This document shows positions 25,669 through 34,155 of a stretch of DNA of 64,000 nt, one piece after another (within the stretch, counting starts at the first letter, position 1; each line of letters starts with the position of its first letter). The DNA is from Phenylobacterium sp. (lineage in GTDB: Bacteria > Pseudomonadota > Alphaproteobacteria > Caulobacterales > Caulobacteraceae). Location of the stretch: the NCBI RefSeq assembly GCF_004297125.1, contig NZ_SCVD01000019.1:186001-250000 (forward strand), given 5' to 3'. The notes beneath the pieces are model-generated. The model was not told where the DNA came from and ran no database searches. It saw only the letters and a list, made by a program, of their open reading frames with translations. The position numbers were made by a program, and so were the translations under genes.

Positions 25669-27078
25669 ATGACCGCCCCCGTTCCCGCCGATGTGATCTC
25701 GCGCCTGAAGGCCGTGCTGGGCCCCGGCGGCTGGAGCGAGGATCCGGAACGGATCGCGCCGAAGCTGGTGGAATGGCGGGACCGCTGGGTGGGCCAGACC
25801 TCGTTCCTGGCGCTGCCGAAGACCACCGACCAAGTGGCGGCCGTGGTCGGCGTCTGTTTCGAGGCCGGCCAACCCATCACCGTGCAGGGCGGTAACACCG
25901 GCCTGGTCGGCGGCCAGATCCCGCAGGGCGAGATCCTGCTGTCCACCGAGCGCATGAAGGGCATCCGCGAGGTCGACGCCTTCGACGACGCGCTCACCGC
26001 CGAGGCCGGCGTGACCCTGGCCGAAGTGCATGCGGCGGCGGCCGAGGTGCGGCGGCGGTTCCCGCTGGGCCTGGCGTCCGAGGGTTCAGCGACGGTCGGC
26101 GGGGTGGTCTCCACCAACGCCGGCGGGACCCAGGTGCTGCGCTACGGCATGACCCGCAACCTGGTGCTGGGCCTGGAGGCGGTGCTGCCGACCGGCGAGG
26201 TGTGGAACGGGCTGAAGCGGCTGCGCAAGGACAACACGGGCTACGACCTCAAGCAGCTGCTGATCGGGGCCGAGGGCACGCTGGGCGTGGTGACGGCGGC
26301 GGCCCTGAAACTCTATCCCGTGATGGCGTCGCGGGCCGTGGCGATGATCGGCCTGGGCAGTCCCGAGGACGCCATCCGCCTGCTGGTCCGCGCCAAGGAC
26401 GAGACCGGCGGCGCCGTCGAGGCCTTCGAGCTGATGGGGCGGCTGGGCGTCGACTTCGCGCTGCGCAACATCGCCGGCACGCGCGATCCGCTGGCGGAGC
26501 CGCACCCCTGGTACGTGCTGGCCGAGTTCTCGTCCGGCGAGCCCGGGTCGGCCGACGCGGCCATGGAGCGGTTCCTGGCCGAGGGGCTGGAGGCGGGGCT
26601 GATCCGCGACGCGGTGGTGGCCCAGACCGAGACCCAGGCCAAGGCGCTGTGGGCGATCCGCGAGAACCAGTCGCCGGCCCAGAAGCCCGAGGGCGCGACC
26701 TGGAAGCACGACATCGCCGTGCCGGTGAGCCAGGTGGCGGCGTTCCTGGCGAGGGCGACCGCCGCCATGCAGGCCTTCAGCCCGGGCGCGCGCATCGCGG
26801 CCTTCGGCCACGTGGGCGACGGCAACATCCACTACGACGTGCTGCGGCCGGACGGCGGTTCGGACGCCGAGCATTCCGCGCGGCGGGACGCGGGCTCGCG
26901 CATCGTCCACGACATCGTGGCCGCCATGGGCGGGTCGATCAGCGCCGAGCATGGCCTGGGGGCGATGAAGACCGCCGAGGGCGCCCGCTACAAGAGCGAG
27001 GTCGAGCTTGCGGCCCAGCGGGCCATCCGCCAGGCCCTGGACCCCAAGCGCATCCTCAATCCGCGGGTGCTGTTCTAG
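25669..27078 (+). CDS. FAD-binding oxidoreductase, GlcD/D-2-hydroxyacid dehydrogenase type
   Basis: The 469-residue flavoprotein has a PCMH-type FAD-binding domain (about residues 40-220; VQGGNTGLVGGQ is the pyrophosphate loop and SEGSATVGGVVSTNAGG follows). A FAD-oxidase C-terminal domain comes next (about 225-468; GHVGDGNIHYDV carries the metal/substrate His, and SAEHGLG near the end). This class includes D-2-hydroxyglutarate, D-lactate and glycolate dehydrogenases; full-length similarity is closest in motif terms to D-2-hydroxyglutarate dehydrogenase. The TAG stop lies in the terminal CTAG of an intergenic repeat. It is transcribed divergently from vapBC. Confidence 0.9.
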   Translation: MTAPVPADVISRLKAVLGPGGWSEDPERIAPKLVEWRDRWVGQTSFLALPKTTDQVAAVVGVCFEAGQPITVQGGNTGLVGGQIPQGEILLSTERMKGIREVDAFDDALTAEAGVTLAEVHAAAAEVRRRFPLGLASEGSATVGGVVSTNAGGTQVLRYGMTRNLVLGLEAVLPTGEVWNGLKRLRKDNTGYDLKQLLIGAEGTLGVVTAAALKLYPVMASRAVAMIGLGSPEDAIRLLVRAKDETGGAVEAFELMGRLGVDFALRNIAGTRDPLAEPHPWYVLAEFSSGEPGSADAAMERFLAEGLEAGLIRDAVVAQTETQAKALWAIRENQSPAQKPEGATWKHDIAVPVSQVAAFLARATAAMQAFSPGARIAAFGHVGDGNIHYDVLRPDGGSDAEHSARRDAGSRIVHDIVAAMGGSISAEHGLGAMKTAEGARYKSEVELAAQRAIRQALDPKRILNPRVLF

Positions 27079-27180
27079 AGCGCTATTCGCTCCGATTGAA
27101 TCGGAGCTGCGCTCCAGGTCTTTGCTTTGTCGCGCCTTCTGGCGGCGAACCGGTATCCACTTCGCCGGAAAGCGCTCTAG
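27075..27180. repeat. Intergenic palindromic repeat element, copy 1
   Basis: This 106-bp element is bounded by perfect inverted termini CTAGAGCGCT and AGCGCTCTAG. Inside, CTCCGATTGAATCGGAG forms a hairpin and a TCTTTGCTTTG block follows. It fills the whole gap between two convergent genes and provides the TAG stop codon of both (27076-27078 plus, 27177-27179 minus). It resembles the REP/BIME-like repeats known from intergenic regions of Caulobacter and Rhizobiales. A second diverged copy is at 29899-30015. Confidence 0.75.
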
Positions 27181-29033
27181 GCGTCGAGGACCTGCCGCAC
27201 CTTCAGGGCGATCTGCTCGATGGTGAAGGGCTTGGCGACGAAGGCGACGCCGGCGTCCAGCATGCCGTTGTGGACGATGGCGTTGCGCGTATAGCCGGTG
27301 GTGTAGAGCACCTTCAGGTCGGGCCAGGTTTCGCGCGCCTTGTCGGCCAGGCGTCGTCCGTCCAGGCCGGGCATCACCACGTCGGTGAACAGCAGGTCGA
27401 CCCGCGGCTGCAGGGCCAGGGCCGTGAGCGCCTGGTCGGCGTCCGCCGCCTGGACCACGGTGTAGCCCAGCTCCCGCAACGCATCGACGCTGAGGTGGCG
27501 CACGCGGTCGTCGTCCTCGACCACCAGGACGATCTCGTCGGCGCTGCCGTGGGGCAACTCGTCCAGCGGCCGGACCGTCGTCTCGCCCGCGTCGATCTCG
27601 CCGGTGTTGCGCGGCAGGTAGATCTTGATCGTCGTGCCGACACCGGCCTCGGAATAGATCTTCACGTGGCCATGGCTCTGCTTGACGAAGCCGTGCACCT
27701 GGCTGAGCCCCAGGCCGGTGCCCCGGCCAACGCCCTTGGTGGTGTAGAAGGGCTCGAAGGCGCGTTCGACCACCTCGGGGGGCATGCCGGTCCCGGTGTC
27801 GCTGACCGAGATCATCACGTACTGGCCGGGCTCCACCTCGGCGTGGCTCGCGGCGTAGGCGTCGTCCAGATGGGCGTTGGTGGTCTCGATGGTCAGCTTG
27901 CCGCCGTCGGGCATGGCGTCGCGGGCGTTGACGCACAGGTTGACGATGGCGTTCTCCAGCTGGGCCGGGTCGGCGTGGGTCCGCCACAGGCCGCCCGCCA
28001 GGACCGTCTCGACGCGCAGGTTCTCGCCGATGGTCCGACGCAGCAGTTCGGACATGCCGCCCACCAGCTTGTTGATGTCGAGCACCCGCGGCTCCAGCGG
28101 CTGCAGCCGGGAGAAGGCCAGCAGGCGGGCGGTGAGCTGGGCGGCGCGGCTGGCGCCTTCCAGGGCGCTGTCGATGCAGGCCTCGGCGCGGGCGACGTCG
28201 GTCTTCAGGCGGCGCTTGGCCAGGTCCAGCGAACCGATGACGATGGCCAGCATGTTGTTGAAGTCGTGGGCGATGCCGCCGGTGAGCTGGCCGATCGCCT
28301 GCATCTTCTGGAACTGCCGCACCTGGGCCTCGGCGGCCTCGCGGCTCTCGGCCTCGGCCTTGAGGCTGGCGTTGGCCGTCGCGAGCGAGTCGGCCGCCTC
28401 CAGCGCCTGCCGCAGGCGCCGCCGGCCGTCGGCGACGGCGAAGGCGCCCAGCACCAGGGCCGCGATCCCGATGACCGCGAGCGTGATCCGCAGCTGAACG
28501 CCCGCGGCCTCGACCTCCTCCGCGCGGATCGCCAGGAGGCGACTCTCCTCGGCCCGCATGGCGATCATGACCGCGCGCAACTCGTCCATGACCCGGCGGC
28601 CTTCGTTCAAGCGATCGCCCATCGCATCCGGACGGGCGCCGCGGCGATAACTGGCGAGGTTCTCGCGAAGGAAGGTCAGGCGCTCGATCGCCAACCCGCG
28701 GAACCTGGCCGCTTTCGCGACCTGGCGCGGGTTGTCCGCCACCAGGCGCTGGAGTTCCGCCAGATCGCGTTCGAGGCGCGCGCCGGCGATGTCGTACGGC
28801 TTCAGGAATTCCGGACGACCGGTCAGGAGGTAACCTCGCTGGCCGGTTTCCGCGTCCTGGATAAGCGAGGTCAGGTCGGCGAGGTGGCTCTCCACCTGGA
28901 GCGTATGGCGCACCGACCGGCTGGCCTCTTCCTGCCGCGCGCTGAGCCAGATGGTGCCCAGGATCGCGACCACGAGCGCGCCGAATCCGAACAGCAGCGC
29001 GACCAGCGCCTTGTCATTGTGAACACGCCCCAT
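27177..29033 (-). CDS. CHASE3-domain hybrid histidine kinase
   Basis: This 618-residue membrane kinase has an N-terminal span (about residues 10-31), a CHASE3 extracytoplasmic sensor with its signature AETGQRGYLLTG at 61-72, and a second span (about 182-202). A coiled coil precedes a HisKA domain with His256 in GGIAHDFNNML. The HATPase_c domain (NLCVNARDAMPDGG, DTGTGMPP, GTGLGLSQV) and a receiver domain (VVEDDD, LLFTDVVMPGLDG, AKPF) follow. The HDFNN type H box is shared with CckA-like kinases, but no PAS domains are present, so it is not CckA itself. The stop lies in the repeat element described above. Confidence 0.92.
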   Translation of the reverse strand: MGRVHNDKALVALLFGFGALVVAILGTIWLSARQEEASRSVRHTLQVESHLADLTSLIQDAETGQRGYLLTGRPEFLKPYDIAGARLERDLAELQRLVADNPRQVAKAARFRGLAIERLTFLRENLASYRRGARPDAMGDRLNEGRRVMDELRAVMIAMRAEESRLLAIRAEEVEAAGVQLRITLAVIGIAALVLGAFAVADGRRRLRQALEAADSLATANASLKAEAESREAAEAQVRQFQKMQAIGQLTGGIAHDFNNMLAIVIGSLDLAKRRLKTDVARAEACIDSALEGASRAAQLTARLLAFSRLQPLEPRVLDINKLVGGMSELLRRTIGENLRVETVLAGGLWRTHADPAQLENAIVNLCVNARDAMPDGGKLTIETTNAHLDDAYAASHAEVEPGQYVMISVSDTGTGMPPEVVERAFEPFYTTKGVGRGTGLGLSQVHGFVKQSHGHVKIYSEAGVGTTIKIYLPRNTGEIDAGETTVRPLDELPHGSADEIVLVVEDDDRVRHLSVDALRELGYTVVQAADADQALTALALQPRVDLLFTDVVMPGLDGRRLADKARETWPDLKVLYTTGYTRNAIVHNGMLDAGVAFVAKPFTIEQIALKVRQVLDA

Positions 29034-29124
29034 TCCGAACTCATCGCCGACCCGTCAGCCGCAGGCAAGCTGAGCCATAGCGGAAGCCTTGGCGCCGGGC
29101 GCAATGCGCGGCAAAGGGGGCGTG

Positions 29125-29940
29125 ATGCTGATCGTGCTCTCCCCGGCCAAGGCGCTGAATTTCGACGCCGCGCCGCCGTCCGCCCCGCTGACCCTGCCGC
29201 AACTGGCCGACCAGACCGCCGAGCTGGCCAAGACCACGAAGAAGCTGCGCGTCTCCGACCTGAAGCGGATGATGTCGCTGTCCGACGCCCTGGCGAAGCT
29301 GAACCGCGAGCGGTTCCAGGCCTTCCAGCCCGAGAGTGAGGACGGACTGCAGGCTGCCTTCGCATTCAACGGCGACGTCTATCTGGGCCTGAAGGCGCGC
29401 GAACTGGACCGGAAGGCGTTGGCGTGGGCGCAGGACCACCTGCGCATCCTGTCCGGCCTCTACGGCGTCCTGCGCCCGCTCGACGCGATCCAGCCTTACC
29501 GGCTGGAGATGGGCGTGCGGATCAAGACCCGGCGCGGCCAGAGCCTCTACGACTTCTGGGGATCGCGGATCTCTGCTGCGCTGGACGAAGCCGCCCTGGG
29601 CCACAAGGACCGCACGGTGGTGAACTGCGCCAGCGGCGAATACTTCGGCGCCGTGGATCGCCAGGTCCTGAAGGCGCCGGTGGTCTCCTGCCGGTTCCTT
29701 GAGGAGAAGGACGGCGAGGCCCGCATCATCTCGTTCTTCGCCAAGCGGGCGCGCGGCGCCATGGCCCGCTACGCCATCGACAACCGGATCGACCGGACCA
29801 CGGACCTGAAGGCCTTCGACGTCGACGGCTATCGCTTCCAGCCGCACCTGTCGTCGGACGAGGAACTGACCTTCGCCCGGCCGCAGCCACCGCCGCCCAG
29901 AGCCCGTCCCAGTCGGCTTGAATCAAGCCGACCGGGATGA
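29125..29940 (+). CDS. yaaA: Peroxide stress protein YaaA (DUF328)
   Basis: YaaA limits intracellular free iron and DNA damage during H2O2 stress in E. coli. The 271-residue product starts with the family hallmark MLIVLSPAKALNF. It keeps LSGLYGVLRPLD, YRLEMG, LYDFWG, VVNCASGEYF and SFFAKRARGAMARY. The C-terminal dozen residues (PPPRARPSRLESSRPG region) are encoded by the intergenic repeat element and do not belong to the conserved domain. The ATG at 29125 is preferred over upstream frames because it begins the conserved domain. It is divergent from the CHASE3 kinase, and 91 bp separate the starts. Confidence 0.93.
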   Translation: MLIVLSPAKALNFDAAPPSAPLTLPQLADQTAELAKTTKKLRVSDLKRMMSLSDALAKLNRERFQAFQPESEDGLQAAFAFNGDVYLGLKARELDRKALAWAQDHLRILSGLYGVLRPLDAIQPYRLEMGVRIKTRRGQSLYDFWGSRISAALDEAALGHKDRTVVNCASGEYFGAVDRQVLKAPVVSCRFLEEKDGEARIISFFAKRARGAMARYAIDNRIDRTTDLKAFDVDGYRFQPHLSSDEELTFARPQPPPPRARPSRLESSRPG

Positions 29941-30015
29941 ACGGGCTCGACCTCTTTGCTTTAGAGGCCTTCTTGTCCGGTCATGAAAAGGCATCCTGAC
30001 CGGGAAGGCCTCTAG
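29899..30015. repeat. Intergenic palindromic repeat element, copy 2
   Basis: This 117-bp element is related to the copy at 27075-27180. It shares an AGAGC start, an internal hairpin centred on TTGAATCAA (arms GTCGGCTTGA and TCAAGCCGAC), a CTCTTTGCTTT block, a CCTTCTTGTCCGG stretch and a CTCTAG end. It forms two larger stems: GAGCCCGT with ACGGGCTC, and AGAGGCCTTC with GAAGGCCTCT. The yaaA reading frame runs into it and stops inside (29938-29940). Compensatory differences between the two copies keep the stems intact, suggesting selection on structure. Confidence 0.72.
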
Positions 30016-30026
30016 CGGGCCAGGGC

Positions 30027-30875
30027 TCAGGCGTAGAGGCCGGCCGGACCGCGCCAGCCGCCGGTCACCGTGAATCGCCAGGTGCGTTCGGCGCCCGGCA
30101 GGTCGTGCTCGCCCCAGGCCACCTCGGCAGTTCCCTGGAGCTGCAGCAGCTCGCCGTTGGCGAAGTCCACGAACAGCAAGGCCGCGCTGGGCTCCAGCAG
30201 CAGGTTGCCCAGGGTGTTGAAGTAGCGGTTGCCCCGATAGTCGGGGATCGTCAGCACATCGCCCGCGACGCGCACGAAACCGGGGGGACCGCCCCGGTGG
30301 GAGACATCGACGCCGCCGTTCTCCACCCCCGGCCCGCTGGAGGTGGCGACGAAGAAGGTGTCGGCCGCGGCGACCTGCTTGCGGGCGCGGGCGTCCAGGC
30401 CCTGGAACGGCTCGGCGTGGATGGCGACGCGGCGGTCCGCCATCACGTGGCGGGGATGGATGTACTGCGGGCAGTTGCCGAAGCTCTGCGCGACCTGGAC
30501 GGTCAGGCCATCGGGACCGGCGGCGGTGACCACGCCGTTGGCGCGGTTGCGGCGGCGGGTGTCCGGCTGGATGCCGAGCAGTCCGATCGGCGCACCCGCG
30601 ACCAGGCGCCGGCCCGCCGGATCGGCGCTGTGGGCGGCGATGCTCAGCGTCGTCGGGTCGGGACTGCCGACGAAGCCCGGCCGCCCGGTCAGCAACGTGG
30701 CCATCGGCGCGCCCGCCTCGTCCAGGGTCGCGGCGACCATGAACGGGAGCGAGGCGAAGAAGTCCCGGTGCTGGTCGGGCATGACGCTGCGTATGCCCGC
30801 GCCGCCGGGGATGTGGTCGGCGCCGGAGAGCGCCTGGGCGCGCAGTTCGCCGACGTGCCAGGGGGCGGCGTCCAT
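30027..30875 (-). CDS. Pyridoxamine 5'-phosphate oxidase-like split-barrel flavin protein
   Basis: The 282-residue protein looks like an FMN-binding split-barrel (PNPOx-like) protein. An N-terminal region of about 30 residues (MDAAPWHVGELRAQ) is followed by FFASLPFMVAATLDEAGAPMATLLTG, typical of the first strands. Later blocks are DYRGNRYFNTLGNLLLEPSAALLFVDF and LQLQGTAEV. Members bind FMN, F420 or heme; no substrate can be assigned. The ATG overlaps the stop of the upstream GST gene by one base (TGATG), so the two are coupled. The combination suggests a redox or detoxification role, by inference. Confidence 0.82.
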   Translation of the reverse strand: MDAAPWHVGELRAQALSGADHIPGGAGIRSVMPDQHRDFFASLPFMVAATLDEAGAPMATLLTGRPGFVGSPDPTTLSIAAHSADPAGRRLVAGAPIGLLGIQPDTRRRNRANGVVTAAGPDGLTVQVAQSFGNCPQYIHPRHVMADRRVAIHAEPFQGLDARARKQVAAADTFFVATSSGPGVENGGVDVSHRGGPPGFVRVAGDVLTIPDYRGNRYFNTLGNLLLEPSAALLFVDFANGELLQLQGTAEVAWGEHDLPGAERTWRFTVTGGWRGPAGLYA

Positions 30876-31480
30876 CACGCGGCCCGCGGCATGGGCTTCA
30901 CGCCGGGCAGCGCCTCGAACCGCGCGATCCAGGCGCGGACGGCCGGATAGGGCTCCAGGTCCACGCCGCCCTCGGGCGCCACGACGACATAGGGATAGCA
31001 GGCCACGTCGGCGAGGGTCGGCTCGGCGCCGGCCAGCCACGCCTGCCCGGCCAGCGCGGCGTCCATGAAGCCCAGCAGCCGCGCGGCCACGGCCTGCGCG
31101 TCGGCCAGGTCGGTCTTGAGGCCGAACAGGTGGACGGCCCGGGCGTTGGCCGGTCCAAAGCGGATTTCGCCCGCCGAGATCGAAAGCCAGCGCTGCACCC
31201 GCGCGGCTTCGGCGGGCGCCTCTGGCAACCAGCGGCCGTCGGCATCGTACCGCTTGGCCAGGTAGACGAGGATGGCGTTGGAGTCGGCGAACACCAGCCC
31301 TTCGTCCTCCAGCACCGGGATCTGGCCCAGCGGGTTGAGGCGGCGGAAGGCCTCGGTGTCACGCTGGTCGCGACCGGCCTCCACCGTCTCGAACGGCAGC
31401 CCGAGCAGGCGGAGGAAGAGGTCGACCTTGTGAACGTGGCCGGACAACGGGACGCCGTGCAGGCGGATCTGAGCGCTCAT
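30875..31480 (-). CDS. Glutathione S-transferase family protein
   Basis: The 201-residue protein has an N-terminal thioredoxin-like GST domain (about residues 4-80). Its glutathione-contact segments NPLGQIPVLEDEG and FADSNAILVYLAKRY contain the cis-Pro and the SNAI motif. An all-helical C-terminal domain follows (about 90-200). A Ser in PLSGHVHKV near residue 13-14 could be the catalytic residue. It is a cytoplasmic enzyme, probably conjugating or reducing electrophiles with glutathione. It is divergent from a LysR regulator 76 bp away, which is likely to control it. Confidence 0.9.
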   Translation of the reverse strand: MSAQIRLHGVPLSGHVHKVDLFLRLLGLPFETVEAGRDQRDTEAFRRLNPLGQIPVLEDEGLVFADSNAILVYLAKRYDADGRWLPEAPAEAARVQRWLSISAGEIRFGPANARAVHLFGLKTDLADAQAVAARLLGFMDAALAGQAWLAGAEPTLADVACYPYVVVAPEGGVDLEPYPAVRAWIARFEALPGVKPMPRAA

Positions 31481-31494
31481 GCCGGTAAAGCTAG

Positions 31495-31514
31495 ACGTTG
31501 CGTTGGCGGAACGT
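31495..31514. promoter_or_regulatory. Putative LysR-type regulator binding site
   Basis: The inverted repeat ACGTT-N10-AACGT lies in the 76-bp divergent region between the GST and lysR genes. It fits the general T-N11-A format of LysR-type operators. Its position supports control of the GST operon and autoregulation, but the call is only pattern based. Confidence 0.4.
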
Positions 31515-31556
31515 AACCGCGCAAGATAGCAAGTCAGAATTGCGATAGATGGAATA

Positions 31557-32456
31557 ATGGACCGGCTGGACGAGCTCGCGGTCTTCCTGGCCGTGCTGGA
31601 GACCGGAAGCCTGGCCGCCGCGGCCCGTCGGCTGCGGCGCTCGCCCGCGGCGGTGACCCGGACCCTGGCTGCGCTGGAGGCGCGGATCGGCGTGCGGCTG
31701 GTGGAACGGACGACGCGCAGGCTGGCGACGACCGAGGCGGGCCGGCGGCTCGCCGACGAGGCCCGCGCCGTGCTGGCCGCCTACGACGCCGCCATGGCCC
31801 ACGACGAGGACGGGCCGCTGCGCGGATTCCTCCGGATCAGCGCGCCGCTGGTGTTCGGCCGGCGCCATGTGGCGCCGGTGCTGGCCGCCTTCCTGGACGC
31901 CCACCCGCAGGTCACCGTCGAACTCGCACTGAACGACCGCAACCTCGACCTCGTGGACGCGGGCATCGACGTGGCGCTGCGGATCGGGGCCCTGGCCGAC
32001 TCCAGCCTGCTGGCCCGCCGCGTCGGCGAGGTGCGACGCGTCGTGGCGGCCTCGCCCGCTTACCTGGCCAGCCGTGGAACGCCGGAAAGGCCCGGCGACC
32101 TGGCTGGGCACGAAATCGTCTATTCCAGCACCCAGCCGGGGCCGACGGAGTGGCGGTTCGAGGGGCCGCGCGGCCCGCAGACCGTGCGCCTGCGGCCCAG
32201 GCTGATGGTCAATGCGGTGGAGCCGGTGATCGAGGCGGCCGTCCAGGGGCGCGGGGTGACGCGGGTGTTGTCGTACCAGCTCGCCGACGAGCTGGCGGAT
32301 GGCCGGCTGGTGCGGTTGCTGGCCGGATACGAGCCCGCGCCGATCCCGGTGCAGCTGGTCACGGTCAGCGCCCGGCTGATGCCGCCCCGGGTGCGGGCGT
32401 TCCTCGACTTCGCCGCCGTCGAACTCTCGCGCCTCGAGGTGGTTCGCCCGGGCTGA
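31557..32456 (+). CDS. LysR family transcriptional regulator
   Basis: The 299-residue protein has an N-terminal winged helix-turn-helix (about residues 1-60; LAVFLAVLETGSLAAAARRL, then RTLAALEARIGVRLVERTTRRL). A periplasmic-binding-protein-like effector domain follows (about 88-295). It is of the group that begins MDRLDELAVF and usually regulates divergently transcribed oxidoreductase or GST genes. The effector is unknown. It is divergent from the GST/split-barrel operon and followed after 70 bp by the nitronate monooxygenase-like gene. Confidence 0.92.
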   Translation: MDRLDELAVFLAVLETGSLAAAARRLRRSPAAVTRTLAALEARIGVRLVERTTRRLATTEAGRRLADEARAVLAAYDAAMAHDEDGPLRGFLRISAPLVFGRRHVAPVLAAFLDAHPQVTVELALNDRNLDLVDAGIDVALRIGALADSSLLARRVGEVRRVVAASPAYLASRGTPERPGDLAGHEIVYSSTQPGPTEWRFEGPRGPQTVRLRPRLMVNAVEPVIEAAVQGRGVTRVLSYQLADELADGRLVRLLAGYEPAPIPVQLVTVSARLMPPRVRAFLDFAAVELSRLEVVRPG

Positions 32457-32526
32457 CCTCGCGTCACGGTTTCCATTGATAACCTACGGCGCCATGCTTC
32501 CCGGCAACGACACGGGAGGACGTCCG

Positions 32527-33510
32527 ATGACCCTGCACACCAAGCTCTGCGACCTGCTGGACGTGAAGCATCCGATCATGCTGGCCGGCATGGGCGGGGT
32601 CTCCTACGCCGAGCTGGCGGCGGCGGTGTCGAACGCCGGCGGCTATGGCGTGCTGGGCATGGCGGGCCGCAGTCCGGAGTTCATCCGCGAGCAGATGCGG
32701 GCGGTGAAGGCGCTGACGGACAAGCCGTTCGGCGTCGACCTGCTGGCCGCCTCGCCGGAGAGCCTCACCGCCTCGGTGGAGATCATCATCGAGGAGGGCG
32801 CCTCCTCGTTCGTGGCGGGCCTGGGCGTGCCCATGCCGATCATGGAGAAGCTGAAGAAGGCTGGCCTCAAGGTGATGGTGGTCTGCGGCGCCGTGAAGCA
32901 CGCCGTGAAGGCCGAACAGGCCGGCTGCGACGCCGTGATCTGCCAGGGCGGCGAAGGCGGCGGGCACACCGGCCTGGTCGGCACCCTGCCGCTGGTGGCC
33001 CAGGCGGTGGAGGCCGTGAAGATCCCGGTGGTGGCGGCGGGCGGCCTCTACGACGGGCGCGGCCTGGCCGCCGCGCTAAGCCTGGGCGCCGTGGGCGTCT
33101 GGATGGGCACCCGGTTCATCGCCTCGGCCGAGGCGCACGCGGGCCAGATGTACCGGGACGTGATCGTCGAGGCGACGGACGAGGACACCATCCGCACCCG
33201 CAGCTATTCCGGCAAGCCGATGCGGGTGAAGAAGAACCCCTATGTCGAGGACTGGGAGAAGCATCCCGCCGACATCCAGCCCTTCCCGCAGCAGGCCATG
33301 CTGTCGAGCCGCGAAGGCGTGATGGGCGGCATCGGGGGCCAGATCGAAGGGCTGGACATCGACCGGTCCTGCTTCGCCATGGGCCAGTCGGCCGGCGGGG
33401 TGAGGGACGTGCTGCCGGCCGCCGAGATCGTGGCGCGGATCATGGCCGAGGCGGAGGCCGCCATCGACCGGGTCGCCGCGATCAAGGCCCGCTCGGCGGT
33501 CCCAGCTTAG
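32527..33510 (+). CDS. Nitronate monooxygenase family protein (NMO/FabK-like)
   Basis: The 327-residue FMN-dependent TIM-barrel protein belongs to the 2-nitropropane dioxygenase/NMO family, which also includes the FabK enoyl-ACP reductases. The N-terminal KHPIMLAGMGGVSYAELAAAV matches the FMN-binding start. CQGGEGGGHTG near residue 140 carries the catalytic His, and the phosphate-binding AAGGLYDGRGLAAALSLGAVGVWMGTRF segment is intact. It probably oxidises a nitronate or a related toxic compound. The start is set by GGGAGGA at 32515-32521, and the upstream ATG at 32476 is rejected. It converges with the next gene, and the stops overlap. Confidence 0.9.
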   Translation: MTLHTKLCDLLDVKHPIMLAGMGGVSYAELAAAVSNAGGYGVLGMAGRSPEFIREQMRAVKALTDKPFGVDLLAASPESLTASVEIIIEEGASSFVAGLGVPMPIMEKLKKAGLKVMVVCGAVKHAVKAEQAGCDAVICQGGEGGGHTGLVGTLPLVAQAVEAVKIPVVAAGGLYDGRGLAAALSLGAVGVWMGTRFIASAEAHAGQMYRDVIVEATDEDTIRTRSYSGKPMRVKKNPYVEDWEKHPADIQPFPQQAMLSSREGVMGGIGGQIEGLDIDRSCFAMGQSAGGVRDVLPAAEIVARIMAEAEAAIDRVAAIKARSAVPA

Positions 33511-34040
33511 GCGGCGTTGGCTAGGTAGGCCACGGGATCGCGCAGGAAGTCCCGCGCCTCGCCCAGGCAGCCCTGCCAGGCCGCGAGGTGGGTGAGCGCG
33601 CTGTCGCGGGTGTCGGACTTGACCAGCAGGGCGGCGTAGATGGCGTGCGGCTTGCCGACCTTGTCCTGGTAGATTCGGCAGAAGACCGAGGTCTGGTTGA
33701 AGCCGTTGATCTGGCCGAGCGTCGGGGCGCCGCCATCCATGAGACTGTCGAACAGCGCGGCCTGGCAGGCGCGGCCCTGGGCGTTGCAGCCGGCGAACTG
33801 CAGCGAGAAGTTGGCGGCGGTCGACGTGACCGTGACGAAGACCGAGTCGCCGTCGCGGCGGTTGGTCTGCACCTTGGCCCCCGCCGAGCCCAGCAAGTCC
33901 ATCAGGCTCTGCGGGTTCTGGGCGTCGAACGCGGCGGCCGCAGGCGTCTTCGCCACGGGCTTCGCGGGCGCGGCCTTCGGCGCGGGCGTCGCGGCGAGGC
34001 ACAGGAGGGCGGCGGGCAGGAGCAGCAGTCGGCGTGTCAT
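33507..34040 (-). CDS. Secreted YbjN-like protein
   Basis: The 177-residue protein has a signal peptide (MTRRLLLLPAALLCLAATPAPKA) and an Ala/Pro/Lys-rich stretch to about residue 36. A domain resembling YbjN follows: FSLQFAGCNAQGRACQAALFDSLM, then INGFNQTSVFCRIYQDKVGKPHAIYAALL. The alternating strand and FN-x5-ARAY-like pattern (here FNQTSVFCRIYQD) support this, but similarity is by eye only. Three cysteines in the C-terminal two thirds plus one in the helix region suggest periplasmic disulfides. YbjN-type proteins are regulators or chaperone-like folds of unclear role. Confidence 0.72.
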   Translation of the reverse strand: MTRRLLLLPAALLCLAATPAPKAAPAKPVAKTPAAAAFDAQNPQSLMDLLGSAGAKVQTNRRDGDSVFVTVTSTAANFSLQFAGCNAQGRACQAALFDSLMDGGAPTLGQINGFNQTSVFCRIYQDKVGKPHAIYAALLVKSDTRDSALTHLAAWQGCLGEARDFLRDPVAYLANAA

Positions 34041-34155
34041 GTCGGACCGCTAACAGACCCCCGAGTTTGGCGCGAGCGTGTCCGTCCGGTTTCCGTGGCG
34101 GGATGGTGCGCGCCCCGATAGAGTTCCGAAGCTTGAGCCCTGGGGAGGGGATGTG

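Noticed and set aside
27177..29033. CckA identity for the CHASE3 kinase
   Set aside because: The H box is similar, but PAS domains are absent and a CHASE3 sensor is present, unlike CckA.
26202..29339. Open plus-strand frame of 1,045 codons across the FAD oxidoreductase and CHASE3 kinase
   Set aside because: The kinase on the other strand has complete catalytic motifs, and the plus frame has none.
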